Shown: positions 14,154 through 21,010 of the stretch, piece after piece
Position numbering within the stretch: the first letter of the stretch is position 1
Layout: the number at the start of each line of letters is the position of its first letter
Source of the DNA: a virus
DNA length: 21,010 bases
Reading direction: 5' to 3' (one strand)
Virus record (IMG/VR): IMGVR_UViG_3300022749_000038
Span: 1 to 21,010 of that record
Notes under the pieces: generated by a model
Databases searched by the model: none
Seen by the model: the letters and a program-made list of their open reading frames with translations, nothing else
Told to the model about the DNA's origin: nothing
Translations under genes and position numbers: made by a program

Positions 14154-14171
14154 TAAGTCAGTGCTGACTGA
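14154..14171. promoter_or_regulatory. Operator-like palindrome upstream of the holin (site 14154)
   Basis: TAAGTCA (14154-14160), GTGC, TGACTGA (14165-14171), identical to the copy at 6026-6043. It lies 20-37 nt upstream of the holin ATG and between the two membrane-protein genes. A bound regulator here would control the lysis cassette. Confidence 0.7.
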
Positions 14172-14180
14172 CTTTCCGGG

Positions 14181-14528
14181 TCAATGGACCCAGGCCTTCA
14201 CCGCGCCCGTGACACCCGTGACGGTGGCGAGCAGCCAACCGATGAGCCCACCTAGACCCAGGATCGCGGCGGCGCCGGCGCGGTAGTTCGAGATCATCTT
14301 CTTGAGGGCCTCGATTTCGACCTTCGCCGTGGTCAGCTCGGTCTTGGTCGAGGCCAGCTCGTTCTTGGTCTGCTGAAGCTCGAAGGAGGTCGCCTGGAGC
14401 TGCTCCTTGACCTTGGTCAGCTCCCTGCTGGTCTCCTTCAGCTCGTCTCGGGCCTCCGTCACCTTCTCGGTGAGGACTTCCATCTTGGCGATGAGAACGG
14501 CCAGCCCGCTATCGGGGATGTCAGGCAT
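14181..14528 (-). CDS. Coiled-coil protein with C-terminal membrane helix (XhlA-like architecture)
   Basis: A 115-residue protein. Residues of about 10-80 form a long heptad-repeat coiled coil (KMEVLTEKVTEARDELKETS, then LQQTKNELASTKTELTTAK). Residues of about 83-108 form one membrane segment (GAAAILGLGGLIGWLLATVTG). The layout, extramembrane coiled coil then membrane helix, resembles XhlA-type lysis accessory proteins, and it lies just before the holin. I see no diagnostic motif, so function is inferred from architecture and position. ATG 14528-14526 has GGGAGAT upstream and an operator-like element 21-38 nt upstream, with CATAAT just before it on the minus strand. Confidence 0.7.
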   Translation of the reverse strand: MPDIPDSGLAVLIAKMEVLTEKVTEARDELKETSRELTKVKEQLQATSFELQQTKNELASTKTELTTAKVEIEALKKMISNYRAGAAAILGLGGLIGWLLATVTGVTGAVKAWVH

Positions 14529-14548
14529 TGCGAGATCTCCCGAAGGGG

Positions 14549-14566
14549 TGAGTAAGCGCTGACTTA
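14549..14566. promoter_or_regulatory. Degenerate operator-like palindrome (site 14549)
   Basis: The left arm TGAGTAA matches TAAGTCA at five of seven positions; the spacer is GCGC; the right arm TGACTTA is perfect (14560-14566). On the minus strand CATAAT precedes it, a possible -10 box, so it would overlap the start of the transcript for the coiled-coil lysis protein. Confidence 0.55.
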
Positions 14567-14606
14567 TTATGCCCGAAACCCCCTCCCCTGAACACCCCCG
14601 CGCGCG

Positions 14607-14966
14607 CTATGCGGCGAAGGCCATTCCGTGGCTGGCGAGCAGCCGAACGATGGCAGCGTGGCTTTCGCACTGCTCGATCTCGACGTTGAGGGCGATCCGC
14701 TGGAGCTCCAGAGCATCACCGGCGCTGTTGGCGCGGTCGAGGATGACCTCGGCGAGCGTGCGCGGGTCGATGCGTCGCATCCGGGCTTCTCCCTCGATCA
14801 GCGACGAGGACCCGCCCTCGACGACCAGGCGCGCCTGCTCAGCCTTGCGAACGTAGACGGCACGCCGGCCTGCCGGCACGTCCTGATGTGCCAGACGCTC
14901 GTAGTGGTCGGCGACGATGGCCTTGGCGCGCTCGCGCGCGTCCGGGAGGGCGGGTCCGTGGATCAT
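14607..14966 (-). CDS. Small helical protein of the tail-tip cluster
   Basis: A 119-residue, almost wholly helical protein. The N-terminal half (RERAKAIVADHYERLAHQD, RRAVYVRKAEQARLV) and the C-terminal half (RTLAEVILDRANSAGDALEL, NVEIEQCESHAAIVRLLASH) resemble the helical C-terminal part often fused to or encoded after phage tail-fibre accessory proteins, in which an (A/V)-E-x-I-L-x-(K/R)-A helix is followed by a residue-counting helix. I make that comparison from memory of the pattern only. ATG is 3 nt after the stop of the 155-aa gene, with CGGAG upstream, so the two are co-translated. Confidence 0.65.
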   Translation of the reverse strand: MIHGPALPDARERAKAIVADHYERLAHQDVPAGRRAVYVRKAEQARLVVEGGSSSLIEGEARMRRIDPRTLAEVILDRANSAGDALELQRIALNVEIEQCESHAAIVRLLASHGMAFAA

Positions 14967-14969
14967 GGC

Positions 14970-15437
14970 TTACTCCGTGACGTCCAGGAAGCGAACGAAC
15001 GGCTGGATCGGGAACGTGTTGCTGACGATCACCGCGTAGCGACCCACGACGCGCGCGTTGAGGACGTAATCGCCGCCCGCGAACGCGCTGCCGTAGTCGA
15101 AGTCGGAGTAGTCGGCGGTGCGGAAAGTGGCAAAGCCGGGCGGCACATTGCGCAGGGTGGCCGCCTCACCGCGTTTAACGGTCAGGGGCTCGAACTCGCC
15201 ATCGTAGGTCGGACGATCGACAAGGACGGGTTCCGGCCCAGAAAGGTCGACCATCTGAGAAGGCTCGGCGTTCGGGAGATAGCCCGAAACAGGGATGCGC
15301 TTGACCGTTCCGATCGCGATGAGTTTGCCGCTCGCAAGCTCTGCATCGAAGGTGGAGCGGAGCATAATCCCGGTTGTCCCGATCTTTCCATTCGTATCGT
15401 AATAGTAATAATTCACACTATCGTTGGGGCTGGTCAT
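14970..15437 (-). CDS. Tail-tip accessory protein, paralogue 2
   Basis: A 155-residue beta-rich protein related to its upstream neighbour at 15504-15950. Shared segments are MVDLSGPEPVLVDRPTYDGE (neighbour: YVDLSGAEPVIRERPEFEGR), a PPG/PGVP turn, and a C-terminal GRYAVIVSNTFPIQPFVRFLDVTE (neighbour: GTYTILFEAFPVLPAAITLTVTD), which looks like an Ig- or Fn-type strand pair. The N-terminus is Tyr/Asp-rich (VNYYYYDTNGK) and differs. The 5' end of the gene (about 15340-15437) is clearly lower in G+C than the neighbours. ATG 15437-15435 has AAAGGA upstream. Such proteins follow J-like tail proteins in many phages and probably decorate the tail tip. Confidence 0.7.
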   Translation of the reverse strand: MTSPNDSVNYYYYDTNGKIGTTGIMLRSTFDAELASGKLIAIGTVKRIPVSGYLPNAEPSQMVDLSGPEPVLVDRPTYDGEFEPLTVKRGEAATLRNVPPGFATFRTADYSDFDYGSAFAGGDYVLNARVVGRYAVIVSNTFPIQPFVRFLDVTE

Positions 15438-15503
15438 TTCGGAAGTCCTTTGCTTCTCGGTTACATCGTCCGCAGTGGACGACGTCTTGATGCCGCCGCG
15501 GAT

Positions 15504-15950
15504 CTAGTCCGTGACGGTGAGGGTGATGGCGGCCGGCAGCACCGGGAACGCCTCGAACAGGATCGTGTAGGTGCCGGGCACGGTGAACCCGATCTCCAGG
15601 TCGCCGCCCCCGTGCTCGTGCGTGCCCGAGACCGGGCCGGCGAACGTGACCGTGCAGGCCGGCACACCCGGGAGGATCGCCTCCTTGCCGGCCGGCAGGA
15701 TCGGGCGGTCGAAGCGGCCCTCGAACTCCGGGCGCTCCCGGATCACCGGCTCGGCGCCTGAGAGATCCACGTAGCGGCTGACCCGGAACTCGGCGTCGCC
15801 CCAGTCGCCCTCGACGATCAGCAGTCGGGCACCGCCCGCAATCTCCTGCTCGGTGAAGGCGATGCCCTGGGTCTTGTGGCCGACGATCCGGCCGTCCTCG
15901 TCGTAGAGGGCCGCCGACACGAGGGTGTGGTAGTCGGGCTTCTCACTCAT
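15504..15950 (-). CDS. Tail-tip accessory protein, paralogue 1
   Basis: A 148-residue protein immediately after the J-like gene, overlapping its stop by 4 nt (ATGA), with CGGAG upstream. The N-terminal ~50 residues (SAALYDEDGRIVGHKTQG, GGARLLIVEGDWGDAEFRV) form a beta hairpin-rich domain typical of small tail-fibre accessory proteins. The YVDLSGAEPVIRERPEFEGR linker follows, then a C-terminal Ig-like part ending in GTYTILFEAFPVLPAAITLTV. It is paralogous to 14970-15437. It probably attaches to the J-like baseplate hub or helps in receptor recognition; this rests on position and architecture. Confidence 0.72.
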   Translation of the reverse strand: MSEKPDYHTLVSAALYDEDGRIVGHKTQGIAFTEQEIAGGARLLIVEGDWGDAEFRVSRYVDLSGAEPVIRERPEFEGRFDRPILPAGKEAILPGVPACTVTFAGPVSGTHEHGGGDLEIGFTVPGTYTILFEAFPVLPAAITLTVTD

Positions 15951-18900
15951 CGCGCCAGCTCCGTGACAGACAGGTAGACCCCGACCGTCCCCGCGCCGTT
16001 GTCGTCACGGACGCGAAGCTGGATCGGGCGCGCGGGACCGGGTTCCCAGGTGCGGACGTAGACAGTCGCGCCCATGTAAACCCAACTGCCGCGCTGGTTT
16101 GGATCCCACTCAAAGAAGTAAGCGTTGACCAGGCCGAAGAGACCAAGCTGCCAAGTCGCGCCATTGTCGTAGGAGACATCAATCCAGAGGGCGCCAGGAT
16201 TGGTGCCGTTCACATGCCGCGTCGGGACATCTCCCTTGCGATACGCGAGGATCTGGACAGCGCTGGTGTCACTCTTCGGCATGAAGTTGACCACGACCTG
16301 CGTGCCGCTGTCGTTCGACGCGGCGACGGTCTGCGAGACCGCCTTGCCGGCGATCTTGATCGTGTCGACCTGGAGATCACCGATCTTGGCGTTGGTGATC
16401 GCCGCATCCCCGATCTGGGCCGCCTGGATCGAGGCGTCCTTGATCGAGGCGCCGTCGATGGTCGCCTTGCGGATGTAGCTGCCGTCCAGCGAGGTCTCGT
16501 CGTTGGTGATCTTCAGGACGGCCTGGCCGTTCTTGTCCCGGACCTCCATGCCGTAGATCTCGGTCTTGCCGTCGCCCTCGAAGACGCCGACGTTGCCGAT
16601 CGAGACCTGCTCCACCCCGTTGTTGGCCACGATCCGCATGAGGCGGTTGCGGGCGTCGAGCTGGAAATTGGCCGAGCCGAGGAAGATCAGATCCGCGGTG
16701 ATGGTGCCGGCGCCGAGCTTGTCGGCCGTCACCTCGCCCGCGGCGATCTTCTCAGCCGTGATGGCCCCGGCCGCGATGTTGGCAGCCTGGATGGCACCCG
16801 CCTTGATCTGGTCGGCCGTGATCGTCCCGGTGTTGATCCGGGAGCCGTCGATGATCGTGCCGCCGTAGACCGCGTTGAGGCCGGCGAACCCATCATAGGA
16901 GCACAGGAGCACGGCATCCGGGTCTCCCAGGATGGCCGATGCGCTGTCGAGCGCGACCTGGACCACGCCCTGCTGGGCGCGGCTCCACCAGGCGAAGGCA
17001 TGCTTGCCGCCCGTCTGGACGCTGCCCGGCGCCACAGCGGCAGCCACGGCCTTGCCGTCGTCACCCGTGAACAGGATCGTGCCGGCGCTCCAGGAGAGCG
17101 TGGCCTCCTCCTTGTCGGCCGAGAAGTCGAGCCCGACCGTCTGGAGCCCGCGCGCGCCGATCTTGAGGGTGTTGGCCGCGATGGAGTTCGCTGCGATGTG
17201 GCCGCCGTCGATCTGCGTCGCGTCCGGGCCGCCGAGCCACGAGGAGAGTGTGACCTCGCCGCCGATGCGGATCCGGTCGGCCTGGATCGAGCCGGCCTTG
17301 ATGTTGTCGCCCGTGATGGTGCCCGCGGCGATCTTGTCGCCGGTGATCGTGCCGGCCTTCACCTGGTCCGCGGTGATGGAGCCGGCGACGATGCGGTCGG
17401 CCGAGAGCGAGTTGGTGGCGATCGTGCCGCCGTCGATCACGGTCGAGGCGTTGGCGACCCACGGGGCGAACGCGGTCTGGTTCGCCAGCGCCTTCGCCAG
17501 ATAGAGGCCCGTCCAGGCGACCTGCGGGGCGGCCTCGCCCGTCCAGATCGCGCGCTTCACCGGCACCACGAAGGCGGCGCCGGCCGGCGCTGTCCCGAAC
17601 ACGCCCACGCGCGCCATCGTCTCCAGAGGCCCGACACCCGGGGCGGCCGCATGCACGTCGCCCGAGGCGGCGGCGAGCGGCTGGCGCGTGGCGTCGAGGA
17701 ACAGGAGGATGACCTGCGCCTGGGCGCGGGTGATCGAGGCGTAGGCCGACAGCTCGTAGCGCTGGCCCGGGGCGACCGGGTAGGCTTCATCCCAGCCGGC
17801 CGGGAGCCGGCGCTCCAGCACGCAGTCCGCGTAGGCGCCAGAAGCCGGCGTGTCGGCGCGCGCGACCAGCACCGCGCCCATTCCGGGCGGGGCGAACGCG
17901 GTCGAGGCGCTGATCGCCGGGGCGACGCCGTCGGAGGCACCGTGCAGCGCGAAGCCCGAGACGCCGCCCAGAAAGTCCGAGTTGAACAGCAGGTTGCCCG
18001 AGGACAGGCCGACGGCGATCTTGTCCGCGGTGATCGCGCCGGCAGCGATGGCCTCGGCCTTGATGGCGCCGGCCGCGATCAGCCCGGCCGTGATCGAGTT
18101 CGCGACCAGGCGGTCGGCGTCGATCGAGTTGGCGGCCATCTTCTCGGTGGAGATGGCGCCGTCCTCGATCTGCGTGCCCTTGATCTGCCCGACGATGCCG
18201 CCCGCGGTGGTGTTGCCGACGACCGGCGCCCAAGCGCCGTCCTCGATCTGGTAGAGCTTGCCGTCCGTCTTGAGCAGCAGCACGAGCGGGCCGTCGTAGC
18301 CGGCGAGCTCCGGCAGCGTGTCGACCACGCCGATCGCGGTGAGCCCGTCGGCGAACGAGGTCTGGTCCAGGATCTGGCCGGCGATCTGCTCCTTGGTGAT
18401 GACCGGCGAGACCGCCTGCACCGGGCCGGCGAACACCTCGCTCTGCGTGCCGGACGTGTTGACCGTGCGCGCCCAGTAGAAGCGCGTCTGGGCGGCCTGC
18501 AGCGTCTTGTCGATGAAGGTCTGCGCGCCCGCGACGGCGCGCCCCAGCGACGCCCTCTGCGCATCCTGCGTGGGTGCAGCGAACAGCTCGACATACGCGA
18601 GATCGGCCTGGGCCGGGTCGACCCAGCTCAGCACGGCCGTCTCGAAGGCGGCGACGACCGCGAGACCTGTGACCGGGTCCGGGGCGGTCTCGTTGACCGC
18701 GGCGACGATCGAGACCGGCGCCGACCAGGTGCCGACGGTGTCCGAGCCGTTGTAGGCCCGCACGCGCACCGCGTAGGTCAGCCCGGGCGCCAGGCCGTGC
18801 CGCTCCCAGGCCGGGTCCGAGACGCGCTCGCGCACCCAGGTGCCGCCCTCGACCGAGACCTCGACCTCGTAGCCCGCGAGGTTCTCGGCCGGGCTCTTGT

Positions 18901-21010
18901 CCCAGCTCGCGCGCACCACGGCCGTCAGGGTGCCGTCGATCGCGGTCTCGGCCGCGGTCTCGAGCTTCAGGCCGGTCGGCGCCGCGGGCACGTCGGTGTC
19001 GATGATCCGGTTCGACACCCACACCTTCTGCTCGGGGCCGATGTTGAGGCCCTGCTTGCCGAACTGGTCGTAGGCGGCGACCCGCACGTAGTAGAAGGTC
19101 TCGGGCGTCACCTTGAACGAGACGAGGGTGGAGTTGCCGTCGTAGGCCGGCTTCGTCGCCAGCGGGTCGAAGCCCGCGGCCTGCGACAGCCACACGAGCA
19201 CGCCCGCGAAGTCCGGGTCGGCCGGGCGGTCGAAGGAGACGAACAGGCTCTCGGTCGTCGTGGTGATCGAGGGCGAGATGACGTCCGGAGCGGCGTTCTC
19301 GCACACGAGCGTCGCCGGCGCGCTCTCGCGGCCGAGCACGTCCCGGGCCCGGACCTGGACCCAGAACTTGCGGCGCGGGCCGCCGTCGGCCGTGTTGGCG
19401 TCGAGGCCGTAGGTGAAGGTGGCGCCGGGTGCGACCCAGTCGGACACGAGCTCCTGCGTGTCGACGTCGAGGATGCGCACCACGAAGTCGATCGCGTAGG
19501 GGATCACGGCGTCCGGCCAGGTGACGTCCCAGTCGAGCACCAGGTCCTTGCCGGCGAACGCGCCGTCGCCGGCGTCCTGCCCGCGCACGCGCAGGTTGGC
19601 GACCGACGGCCCGGGCTGACCCTCCCAGCCCGCGACCGTGAAGGCGAGCGAGGCCGGGGCCGAGCGCTTCCCCTGGCCCTGGCCGGTCACGTAGGCCGTC
19701 CAGTCGCCGGCCTTGAGGTCGGGAAGCGTGATCGACGGGTTCTGGGTGACGCCCATGTCGACGTCGCCGTCCGGCCCGGACAGGAGCACCGCGTAGGAGC
19801 TCGACATCCAGTCGGAGGCCGGCGTCCAGGACAGCAGCACCTCGATGTGCGGCAGGCCGTCCTGGAAGGTCTGGGTCTCGGTGGCCTTCAGGTTCACCGG
19901 CGGCTGGATCTTGGTCGAGGGCCGCACGTAGCTCGGCGGCGCCAGGAACACGTCCTGCTCGATGCGGGCATACTTCGTCGGGTCGTGGAACAGGGCCGCG
20001 ACCTTGAAGGTGTTCTTCTTGGGCTCCGTGACCGAGAGCACGCGATACTGGCGCGGGGCGACGTCGGTGCCCGAGATCGCCCACATGGCGCCCGGCGCGA
20101 TCTCGCCCTCGAGCTCGGCGTCGAGGACCGCGGTGACGTTGCCCTGCTCCCAGCCGATGACGCCCCGGGTCTCGATGACGCCGGCCTTGTTCACCACCGA
20201 GATCTTGTAGGTGGCGCTCGCCGTCGGCTCGAAAGCCTTGTCGAGGTTGAGCCGCGAGGGCGAGTGCGAGATCACCCGGCCGCCGATGCGGGTCTGCGCC
20301 TTGCGCGGGTCGGCGATAGCGATGATGTGCCCGGGCCGCAGCGGGTCGGCCGCGAGCGCGTCGAGACCCATCTCGAACTCGACGCTCTCGGTGGCCGTGT
20401 AGTCGGTGTCGAGCGTCCAGGCGCCGATCCGGTGCGCGAGCCCGCGCGAGGTGCAGCCGACCGCCTGGATGTCGGTCTGGCGCCAGCCGAACTTGTCCAG
20501 GCCCTCGTCGTGCTGCACGACCTCGATGGCGTTCCGGTAGAAGTCCTCCGGGTCGTTCCACGAGACCATCGCGACCGTGTTGCGGGTCTTCTTGGCCGTG
20601 CGGGAATACTTGAAGCTGCCGCCGATCACGTTGGCCGGCGCGAGCAACTTCACCGGGTCGGCCGGCTTGTCGGCGACCGCGAACACCTGCCCGACCGACC
20701 AGAAGGCCATGCCGCGGAAAGCCGCGGTGATCTGCTGGAGGACCTTGTAGGCCTCGTCGCGCGAGTTGAGCACGCCGTTGAAGGTGTAGCGCGGCTCCTT
20801 CCCGCCCTTCCCGTCATTGACTAGCTCGTCGCAATACTGGGCGATCTCGTAGAGGCCGAACTTGTCGATCTTGGTCTCGTCGATGAACTCGCCGAGGCCG
20901 TAGCGATCGTTGGTCAGCAGGTCGTAGAAGATCCACGCCGGGTTGTTGGTCCAGGCGCGCTTGAACGTGCCGTCCCAGAAGCCCGCGTAGGTCCGGGCCT
21001 CGGGGTCGTA
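15947..21010 (-). CDS. Lambda J-like central tail/host-specificity protein (5' end outside window)
   Basis: The frame runs open to the right edge (1687 codons visible plus stop), so the N-terminus is missing. The visible start YDPEARTYAGFWDGTFKRAW, then NNPAWIFYDLLTNDRYGLGE, then VLNSRDEAYKVLQQITAAFR, is strongly lambda J-like. The codon at 20773 is an internal GTG, not the start. Fibronectin type III-like domains follow (about 19900-19640, 18990-18710 and 18690-18400). Runs of ITADKI/AGTIT/AGAI repeats lie at about 18160-18000, 17420-17160, 16830-16690 and 16470-16340. The last ~130 residues (about 16330-15950) are non-repetitive and aromatic, the likely receptor-binding tip. The protein forms the tail-tip spike that contacts the host in long-tailed, non-contractile phages. 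Confidence 0.93.
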   Translation of the reverse strand, partial: YDPEARTYAGFWDGTFKRAWTNNPAWIFYDLLTNDRYGLGEFIDETKIDKFGLYEIAQYCDELVNDGKGGKEPRYTFNGVLNSRDEAYKVLQQITAAFRGMAFWSVGQVFAVADKPADPVKLLAPANVIGGSFKYSRTAKKTRNTVAMVSWNDPEDFYRNAIEVVQHDEGLDKFGWRQTDIQAVGCTSRGLAHRIGAWTLDTDYTATESVEFEMGLDALAADPLRPGHIIAIADPRKAQTRIGGRVISHSPSRLNLDKAFEPTASATYKISVVNKAGVIETRGVIGWEQGNVTAVLDAELEGEIAPGAMWAISGTDVAPRQYRVLSVTEPKKNTFKVAALFHDPTKYARIEQDVFLAPPSYVRPSTKIQPPVNLKATETQTFQDGLPHIEVLLSWTPASDWMSSSYAVLLSGPDGDVDMGVTQNPSITLPDLKAGDWTAYVTGQGQGKRSAPASLAFTVAGWEGQPGPSVANLRVRGQDAGDGAFAGKDLVLDWDVTWPDAVIPYAIDFVVRILDVDTQELVSDWVAPGATFTYGLDANTADGGPRRKFWVQVRARDVLGRESAPATLVCENAAPDVISPSITTTTESLFVSFDRPADPDFAGVLVWLSQAAGFDPLATKPAYDGNSTLVSFKVTPETFYYVRVAAYDQFGKQGLNIGPEQKVWVSNRIIDTDVPAAPTGLKLETAAETAIDGTLTAVVRASWDKSPAENLAGYEVEVSVEGGTWVRERVSDPAWERHGLAPGLTYAVRVRAYNGSDTVGTWSAPVSIVAAVNETAPDPVTGLAVVAAFETAVLSWVDPAQADLAYVELFAAPTQDAQRASLGRAVAGAQTFIDKTLQAAQTRFYWARTVNTSGTQSEVFAGPVQAVSPVITKEQIAGQILDQTSFADGLTAIGVVDTLPELAGYDGPLVLLLKTDGKLYQIEDGAWAPVVGNTTAGGIVGQIKGTQIEDGAISTEKMAANSIDADRLVANSITAGLIAAGAIKAEAIAAGAITADKIAVGLSSGNLLFNSDFLGGVSGFALHGASDGVAPAISASTAFAPPGMGAVLVARADTPASGAYADCVLERRLPAGWDEAYPVAPGQRYELSAYASITRAQAQVILLFLDATRQPLAAASGDVHAAAPGVGPLETMARVGVFGTAPAGAAFVVPVKRAIWTGEAAPQVAWTGLYLAKALANQTAFAPWVANASTVIDGGTIATNSLSADRIVAGSITADQVKAGTITGDKIAAGTITGDNIKAGSIQADRIRIGGEVTLSSWLGGPDATQIDGGHIAANSIAANTLKIGARGLQTVGLDFSADKEEATLSWSAGTILFTGDDGKAVAAAVAPGSVQTGGKHAFAWWSRAQQGVVQVALDSASAILGDPDAVLLCSYDGFAGLNAVYGGTIIDGSRINTGTITADQIKAGAIQAANIAAGAITAEKIAAGEVTADKLGAGTITADLIFLGSANFQLDARNRLMRIVANNGVEQVSIGNVGVFEGDGKTEIYGMEVRDKNGQAVLKITNDETSLDGSYIRKATIDGASIKDASIQAAQIGDAAITNAKIGDLQVDTIKIAGKAVSQTVAASNDSGTQVVVNFMPKSDTSAVQILAYRKGDVPTRHVNGTNPGALWIDVSYDNGATWQLGLFGLVNAYFFEWDPNQRGSWVYMGATVYVRTWEPGPARPIQLRVRDDNGAGTVGVYLSVTELAR

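Noticed and set aside
16214-20824. A 1536-codon open frame on the plus strand
   Set aside because: It lies antisense to the J-like gene, is rich in Arg, Gly, Val, Asp and Leu without domain motifs, and arises from the strong third-position GC bias of the real gene.

Overview
The window is a stretch of a tailed-phage (siphovirus-type) genome, or a prophage. It is GC-rich throughout (by eye about two thirds G+C), and every supported gene lies on the minus strand, so transcription runs from high to low coordinates. GC content, frequent GTG starts and protein style suggest a high-GC, probably alphaproteobacterial host; this is inference. No integrase, repressor, RNA polymerase, capsid or terminase gene lies in the window, so lifestyle cannot be decided.

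Layout in the direction of transcription. (1) 21010-14607: the 3' part of a lambda J-like central tail/host-specificity protein (its start lies beyond the right edge), two tandem paralogous tail-tip accessory proteins and a small helical protein. (2) 14528-12672: a lysis cassette with a coiled-coil/membrane protein, a two-helix holin-like protein, a GH24 endolysin with a signal-anchor-like N-terminus, and an overlapping i-spanin/o-spanin pair. (3) 12473-8046: a second adsorption module with a small tail protein, a protein built of about twelve 20-residue repeats, a long tail fibre with six GNFDP repeats, and two small downstream proteins. (4) 7970-250: a DNA/RNA metabolism module with a PhoH-like ATPase, an orphan 240-aa protein, an Hfq/Sm-like protein, a DnaB-like helicase, two small proteins, a DnaG/T7-type primase, a WGR-domain protein, a cysteine-rich protein and an ATP-dependent DNA ligase. 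It ends at a strong intrinsic terminator (127-160).

Genes within modules are tightly coupled by ATGA, GTGA or TGATG overlaps. The few real gaps carry the regulatory signals. Two signal families stand out. One is a dispersed near-palindrome, TAAGTCA-N4-TGACTTA, found at seven places; six lie 20-90 nt upstream of a gene start and the seventh, a perfect copy, follows the ligase. They look like operators or 'stoperators' of a phage repressor. The other is a promoter-like element, CCGAC-N10-TATAG, found three times, 39-54 nt upstream of start codons in the replication module. An isolated AT-rich inverted repeat with 20-bp arms follows the o-spanin gene.

The points most worth a second look are the operator network, the CCGAC-N10-TATAG elements, the phage Hfq-like protein beside the helicase, the WGR protein beside the ligase, the 20-residue repeat protein, and the 12592-12656 inverted repeat.
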